Shown: positions 57,427 through 64,000 of the stretch, piece after piece
Layout of the letters: every line of letters starts with the position of its first letter
Position numbering within the stretch: the stretch's first letter is position 1
Assembly (NCBI GenBank): GCA_034509495.1
Contig: CM067506.1
Coordinates: 20,513,892-20,577,891, forward strand
Source: Acestrorhynchus altus
Lineage: Eukaryota > Chordata > Actinopteri > Characiformes > Acestrorhynchidae
Length of the DNA: 64,000 bases
Direction: 5' to 3'
The notes under the pieces: model-generated
What the model was told of the DNA's origin: nothing
Databases searched by the model: none
What the model saw: the letters and a program-made list of their open reading frames with translations, nothing else
Translations under genes and position numbers: made by a program

Positions 57427-58390
57427 CTGTTGAGTAATGCAAAGGATGTCTTTTTAGTGATCAAATGTCTGAAAAGACTGTTGCAGAGCAACACTCAGAG
57501 TGACAGGTCATGTGAGAAGAGGGAAACTCCACTTTCACAAAAGCAGAAGCGAGATCCAAGCTGAAGTAAAACATTCCATACAGTCTAAAAGATGCCCTGA
57601 CATTTACTACCTTTTTAGATATGTATTAAGCTTTCTCTGAAATTTCTGTCCTTGATGATATATAATCATATAAAGGGGAATTTCAGCAGTGGCATAGTAA
57701 GGCTTCAACACAAACGACAGAGTTCAATTACAATTAATAATCAAATCTAATCCTGTTAAACTGCATTAAACACAGTTATGCCAACTGATGTAGGCCAGGT
57801 AGCTGCCTATGACTTTCAAAAAGTATTTTCAAATGCAAGCTCCTATTAAAAGATGTAGTGTAAACATATGTTTTTTACTCGAAAAAACAGTTGGAACCCA
57901 GTTTCTGTGTCCTAAATTACCTGAACAATATGTGTCAGTTGCTGATATAGGAAATCATCTGCATGTGACTATGTTGGAACCGTGTGACTGTGTGAACTTG
58001 GGTCAGGCCACTGCAGTAACACTGCAGTTATTTACAGGTAACACACCAGTGAAACCAGTACAGACAGAACAATGATCAAACCAGGTCAGTTTCCCTATAG
58101 CTTCATAATAGTATGATAATCTTGTGTGGTACATAGTGTTTCATGTAATACTTGCTCTACCATTTAAACAAGTACCATTAATAAGGACACAGATCAGAAC
58201 TTAAAACAAAACATCAAAACATAACATCTAAATATTCCTGGACTGTATTATTATGTTCATACTGGCAATTAGAGGACAGCACAAATAAGGGTCCTATATA
58301 TAATTAATTAATAAAAGAATCGTAAAATGAGCAAAAGTAAGGGAGATAATAAATAATATGGCCACTTATAATAAAATTGGGAACCCCTAC

Positions 58391-58403
58391 CTGTTAGCAG
58401 CAT
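58391..58403 (-). other. Possible ttc31-like start exon (weak)
   Basis: Minus strand ATG CTG CTA ACA G is followed by a GTAGGG donor. Joining it to exon A keeps frame and gives an N-terminus MLLTGSSNESPEE. The sequence upstream has no clear acceptor, and human TTC31 has a much longer N-terminus, so this may be chance. Confidence 0.2.
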
Positions 58404-58656
58404 GCAATGCTAAGCTTAGATCAATCCGATCAGTGTTTCAAAAAAAAAAAAAAAAAGAAATTGATTAAGGGAAATGGCCATATACAATACAATATGATAA
58501 AATCCTTTATGCAATGTTTTGTGGCATGACCTGAACAAGACTTTACCCTGTAGTTTGTTCAGGGTAATGAACCACTCACACCCTCTTATGGGAATCAAAT
58601 CATACACAAATGGTAACCTTTGCAACATATGCAATATTACAATATGGACATTTTTA

Positions 58657-59835
58657 TACACACTTGGGACAAAAATATTAGCACCCCTAAAGAAAAAATG
58701 TATTATTTTAAATGTATTTGCCCAAGTGTGGTTAAATAGAGCACTTTACTATCAGTCCCCTGATTCTAATAGTCAATTGAGTGTCATTTTTGCTAGATAA
58801 CTGTCCAGTCGTTTGCTGTAGTTTTCCCAGACACGTTTTCTGAGGAATCCCAGCCCATTCTTCTTTGACAAATCTCTCAAGCGCTTGCAGATTTGATGGC
58901 CTTCTGGCATGATCTTTCTTCTTCAGTTCACCAGACAGATTTTCAGTCACATTTGAATAACATTCACTTCTGTCATTTGAAGGTAGATATTCACCAAGAG
59001 CGATGTATATTTTAGGTGGTTGTCATGTTGGAAGAGAAAGCAACATATCCTTCTTTCTTCACGATTCCTTTGACCTTGATGAGATTCCCAGGTCCAGATG
59101 CACTGAAGCATCTCCACAGCATAATACTCCCACCATTGTGTTTCACTGCGGGGACGGTGTTCTTCGGGTTATAAACCTCCCCCTTTTCCCTGCAAACATA
59201 AGCAAGGTCTCTATGGCCAGTGCTCTAGTTTTGTCTAATATAATCTTTCTCCATGTTGTTCTTAGCACATTTCATTCTGGCTTGAATGGGTCTTTTCTAC
59301 AGAAGAGAAGTTTCTCTTGGTCTGCAATCTCACAATTCATTCCTGTGCAGGGAATTCACAAGTCATTCACTAGTGTCTTAGCACTTGTTTGGGGGCCTTT
59401 GGACACCTATCACTAGTTTTATTTCCAGTTTAATGTTTATTTACTTTGAACTGCCAGTCTTGTTCTGTATTGTGTGTTTCTCTTTGAATTTCTTTATACT
59501 ACTTTTCACTCCAGTTCTTGACACTTATCACAGCATTTCCAACTTTGTATATCCTTCTCCTGTTTTGTAAGCATCAATGATACTTTTTCTCAAGTCTAAA
59601 CAGATTTATTTTCTTTTTGGCGTGATGCTTTCAAGTGACAGCTCAAACACTTATCGAGGCTTTTATTCTGTGTGTAAATTGGGAGATAACCTTCAGCTGT
59701 GACTTGATTTAGGAGCTTTCATCAGTACAAAGTCAAAGCACACCATTGCACAGCAGTGCTTTGTGCTATGGCTCAATAAAAAAAGTCAGTTCATGGGGGG
59801 GGGGCTAATAATTTTGTCATCAAGTGTGTGTGTCA
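58657..59835 (-). mobile_element. Near full-length dead Tc1-like transposon with both terminal repeats
   Basis: The left end has cacacttgggacaaaaatatt and the right end the inverse, aattttgtcatcaagtgtgt. Minus-strand transposase remnants run in order: NGGSIMLWRCFSASGPGNLI then KVKGIVKKEG near 59,080-59,150, and HARRPSNLQALERFVKEEWA near 58,845-58,915. Stops and frameshifts kill the gene. Length is about 1.2 kb. Confidence 0.82.
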
Positions 59836-59839
59836 TTTT

Positions 59840-61505
59840 ATATATAGAAACTGTGGTGTGTACTGATCCATGACTTGTGTACCATTATAACCCTACTCTG
59901 ATCTAAATAAATAAATAAATAGGGCGCAAATAAGACATACACGTTATTAATCAATTTAAGCACTTACAAAAAAATCGTCCTGATATTGGTTCAAATGACC
60001 TCCCAAACCAGTTTCTTAAGAACCCAAGCCCCGAACAACATGAAACACTGTCTAATTTTATAATGCAAGGAGCTCAATGATTATACAAGATTAAACAATA
60101 CGACCACTGTATAAACATGGACAACAGAAACAAACACACATCTTCCCTTGCCCAAAGGTAAAGGGAGTGAGCTATCTAATGTATTTGCTCTGAGCCAACA
60201 AGGTCCTACAAAGTCCTGCTGTTTCACAGTACAGAGGCTCGTGACTTTGAATTTCATACTAGTTGTCTAAAGGCCACAGCTTTTCTCTTTCATACCAGCT
60301 GCTCTCACACCACTAATCTCCTTGATATTGAATCATCTACACACAATTTGAGGGACCCATTTATCATGAATTTTCTTAAGTGGTCACACAACACAGCATA
60401 ATTTATCTTCTCATGCCAACTCCATAAACACTACCCTTACATTCTATCCACAAACCCAATCCAGCAAGAGAACAGACGTTTGATCTTGATTAAGATACGA
60501 GAATAGACAAGTGACAACCCTTGTAATTTGAGAGTCTGTTCAGGCCTGTTAAAAACATGAAATCTAAGCAAAAGTGGTAAGGTACAGCTTCTTAAGTGAC
60601 CATGCAAAGGTGTGTCAGAAAATGCCCATTCTAAGGTTGCAATGATCTGCAATGTAACCACAGAACGACAAACTGTGCAGCATATAAACCAATCACTAAG
60701 CAACTTTATTATAGGATAAACAACTTTGTCTCACATCTGTCTGTAGCCATGACCAAACTGATCAAAAATGCAGAGTAAGTTCTGAGACCTGAGCTAGGAT
60801 TGTACCTGCTCTCTAAAACATCCTGTCACATTGAGGGCACCTCTGATCCTCTGTTATTGCCCAAGTGCTGAGGACCAAGTGCTCAAAGGTCAGAAGTTAA
60901 TGTTAGGTACTATCAAAGCTTTATCCACTTCACAAAAAAATCACTTTGATGTTGTAGAGGATGGTGCTACAAAGCCCAGAGTTACTCAGAAAAACATTCC
61001 TCACATTCCAGAGATTTTCATACAGACCAGAGAGTTTAACAGGAAATACGGTCATGTTTTGCAGTCATTTCTCTGGAAAAGTCACAGACCTCCAGACCTC
61101 TGTAAGATTACCCAACCTGAGCCTGAACAGTGTTTCACAACGCACAGTTGTTTCCACTGCTCTCTCTAATGCACCTGGTTTAACTTAGTGGGACTTGATA
61201 ATGATGACTCAAATGTTTGAATTCAAGAAAGTCCTGAGGAAACAGAAGAGGACAGTTCAGTTCATGTCCAGTTACAATGATGCTAATTAAATTTGAGTAT
61301 TTGTAGGCTTACATGCAAAAATAGTCAGCACTCTCCTTAAGGTACATGTAGTTGCCCTACAGTTCAAAAACATGAGATAATTGGTACAGCATATCAATCT
61401 CAGGCAGACATCTTTAAGAAAATGGTAAAGAGAAATGAAACAAATCCTATCCAGTACTTTGAGAATAGCATACTTTTAAATACTCATCTTAAGTGAAATG
61501 TTTCA
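59840..61505. other. No gene recognised
   Basis: Possibly ttc31-like 5' intron or flank. Open frames at 60,437-60,703 (minus) and 60,831-61,169 (plus) have no family resemblance. Confidence 0.4.
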
Positions 61506-61512
61506 ATTAAAA

Positions 61513-61664
61513 ATACTGTATTTTCTGGACTATAAGCCGCACCTGCAAAGTTTTTTTTAAAAAAAAACCTGGACAATAACATATATAAGAAGAAAATCTG
61601 CACCTCATTATAAGCCACGTGGTTTAAAGTGTGGAAAAAAGTAGTGGCTTATAGTCCGGTAGGT
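61513..61664. mobile_element. Short MITE with GGACTATAAGCCGC inverted ends
   Basis: tattttctggactataagccgcacc-type left end pairs with gtggcttatagtccgg on the right, about 150 bp apart. No coding capacity. Confidence 0.6.
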
Positions 61665-61669
61665 CATTT

Positions 61670-63355
61670 TAAAGCTTGATAGATTTTAAAGGATTTTCAG
61701 TTTGAATAATAAAAAATGAGAATTTGTGTCAGAAAATAAAAGGCGGCCATTCACTCATTCATATTCAATTGACACTCTTTTCACCTGTTCACCATTTACA
61801 GTATCTCTTACTATTATTCTTTATAAGTATGTGTATGAATATTTATAAAAGGTATGTCTATATTTTATAGATTCTGTTTTTGTATCTTTACCACAATTTT
61901 GGTAAAATTTGGTTAACTTTATTCACTTTTATAGGCACTTATTATGTAATATTGCTGTCCAATATATTGATATTTATATTGATATCAGGATTTAAAAAGT
62001 GGGCTGAGTCAATATTGTTTTTAAATAACATTGTTTCAATCTTGTTGAAACCTTGATACTGCTCCCTTGCTCTGCTCCACCCCTGGCTCTCAGCTCCTAC
62101 TATACTCTGCACCCATTCATACTTAGTGTGTATAAAGAAATAAAAAGCAAATTTAATGTTTTAAAGGTACACCAAATCTGAACTCACAGTGTTTAATATT
62201 ATAGAGTTCAAGGAGTAGGGAAAAAGGAAGGAACAACTTTATATTCAATTACATTTAAATTATGGAAAAAGTCATTATTAACGACACATAACTTGGCATA
62301 TCTTTAGAGTGCATTTAAGTTTTTAAGTGAAAACTGACCTTACACTAACCTTTAATTGGGCGTTTGTATAATATGCAGTTACCGAATCATTTACTGTCTA
62401 CATATATGTATACAAAATGCATCTGTATATAATTACTGACTCTTGAGAATTTCTTTATGTGTTCACCAAAACCATTTATGTGTCTTAACAGCATGCATAT
62501 GTATTATTACTTCCTTGCATTTTATTCACTTTAAAGATCACTCTCTGTCCTCTAGAATGGAAAAACAAGTGTCTCCAAGTAAGCAATTTCATGAACAGGA
62601 AAACCTTACTATCGGGCATGTATAGTATAAAGAAAGCATAAGGAAATGACAAAACATGGCCTTAGTCCTGACTTAGTCATAGATAAGTATGGAGATTCAA
62701 GGGGAAAAAAACACAAAGAATACTATATAATGGAAAACACCAGACACTCCTAAAACAGGAACTGATATGAAACAGATTATGTAATTTGTGACAGAAGATG
62801 TTATTTAATGTTCTGAAATGGTGTAAAATGGATGTTCACTGTTCTGCACAGACTATTATTCTCAGCAGGTTTTTAAATAATGATGTGATTTTATTGATTG
62901 TGCAATAAGAAAAACATCTGTGTCACAGATGGGAATCAATCAATTTCATTTTTCCAACACACAGATGATCACTGTAAGACATTCTGTATATCTGCTGAAT
63001 GCCATAAGTGTAATACTAAATGTGTAGGTATACATGTTTAAATGTATGCATGCATACTGGATTACTTTAATGCAGGCACACCATAGGACACAGAGCCCTA
63101 GTGATAGAGAGATGTTTCTTTTTTTAGTTTTTTTTTTGTTTGTTTTTGATTAAAAAAAAAAATCTGTAGTTTTTGTAACAAATGACTGCATGGACATTAC
63201 CCAAATGTAGTGGCAACCCAGATAATGGACACCCATGTTCCTTGTGGAATAACTCTGTGAGCAAAAGATTTATAGCATGAGATTTATTTAATGTTTTAAG
63301 CAAGAAAACCTTTTTGTCTACCTTTTACAGTTAACATCCCCTTTCACAATCAATC
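61670..63355. other. AT-rich sequence, no gene recognised
   Basis: Contains several A and T runs (for example 63,120-63,165) but no reading frame with homology. Confidence 0.45.
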
Positions 63356-63359
63356 ACAG

Positions 63360-63960
63360 ATTGTACACTTTTTGTAGGAGCCAAGAGTCTTTAAATTCTT
63401 GTGGGATTTTCACCTATTCTTCTTGGCAAAAGACTTCATGGGTCATCACGCTTGTACAAAAGAGTTTGACTTGAGGTCTATTCACAGAATTTTTGTGATA
63501 TTTTGATTGGGGACTGTAAGGGGGACAGTAAACCTTTGGTCTGCGTCTCTTGAAGCAGTCTACTGGGGATGGTATCAGTGCCCTGCTTATTTTAGTGTTT
63601 TCCTCCAGCTAGTTTGTCACAGCAAGGGCTCATCAATTGGTTCATCATCTGGATCAGATGTGTTGGAAGCAGGGCATTAGGACCAGGCTTGTTTACATAC
63701 TTTAAAAACAGCTACATATTTTGTTTTGAGAGGACAGAGAAAATGATTTGATTATTAAGGTTCAGTTTGTTCATGAAGTTGTATTTTTGCAGGTGTTCTG
63801 TTTTGCCTTTCTAGCAATCCTCTACACAGCTCCATCCAATGCTTTCTTGGTCTTCCAGATATCAACTTGGCCTTCACCATTCCAGCCATTTTTTATTTAC
63901 ATTAGGAACTGAGTAAGCAGCTCCCTGAATATGCTCATCTTTCTTGCTTCTCCTTTTTTT
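63360..63960. repeat. Degenerate dispersed repeat, probably transposon-derived
   Basis: Segments such as ctgcgtctcttgaagcagtc and tgcaggtgttctgttttgcc resemble a repeat I recall from several fish genomes. Class uncertain, and it runs to the edge of the window. Confidence 0.35.
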
Positions 63961-64000
63961 TGCATGGTGCTCTAAAATTCCACAAAACAAAAATAACACA

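Noticed and set aside
59003..59416. 137-codon plus-strand frame
   Set aside because: It is the antisense of a broken Tc1-like transposase.
60831..61188. Two overlapping plus-strand frames (112 and 75 codons)
   Set aside because: No recognisable motif, and nothing links them to the ttc31-like gene on the opposite strand.

Overview
The window looks like nuclear DNA of a teleost fish. It is AT-rich, dense in CA/GT microsatellites, and littered with decayed Tc1/mariner elements, MITEs and tRNA-derived SINEs. Genes are spread over many small exons with GT-AG introns. One SINE family (copies near 25.5, 45.4 and 55.3 kb) and a fold-back repeat at 40.2-40.9 kb resemble repeats I recall from characin genomes. 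A characiform or other otophysan source is therefore my guess, not a demonstration.

Two protein-coding genes can be supported, both on the minus strand. The first is a lysyl oxidase-like 4 gene (loxl4) with its stop at 19,746 and its start at 39,066. I could chain 14 coding exons with matching splice phases into an 807-residue secreted protein: signal peptide, four SRCR domains and a copper/LTQ amine-oxidase domain with all expected catalytic residues. A noncoding first exon probably lies near 40.0 kb. The second is a TTC31-like gene whose last 15 coding exons (57,426 down to 51,580) encode an acidic/basic N-terminal part, TPR repeats, an RRM and a C-terminal CCCH zinc finger. Its 5' end was not found with confidence. 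The two genes are head-to-tail, separated by roughly 9 kb of repeat-rich sequence.

Layout: 1-18 kb is intergenic, with repeats and no recognisable gene. 18.3-19.7 kb is the likely loxl4 3' UTR. 19.7-39.1 kb holds the loxl4 coding exons, with SINE, mariner, MITE and LINE-tail insertions in the introns. 39.9-40.2 kb is the likely loxl4 first exon and promoter. 40.2-43.4 kb is a nest of transposons inserted into one another. 43.4-49 kb is intergenic. 49-51.6 kb is the likely TTC31-like 3' UTR and 51.6-57.4 kb its exons. 57.4-64 kb is its upstream intron or flank, with one nearly full-length but dead Tc1-like element at 58.66-59.83 kb.

The genes do not form a pathway. LOXL4 acts outside the cell, oxidising lysines of matrix proteins, while the TTC31-like protein has the make-up of an intracellular RNA-associated protein. 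Their adjacency is informative because in human TTC31 lies near LOXL3 on 2p13, not near LOXL4 on 10q24. I found no previously undescribed system. The most notable observations are the paired loss of two disulfide cysteines in LOXL4 SRCR3, the TPR-RRM-CCCH architecture of the TTC31-like protein, and the loxl4-ttc31 linkage.
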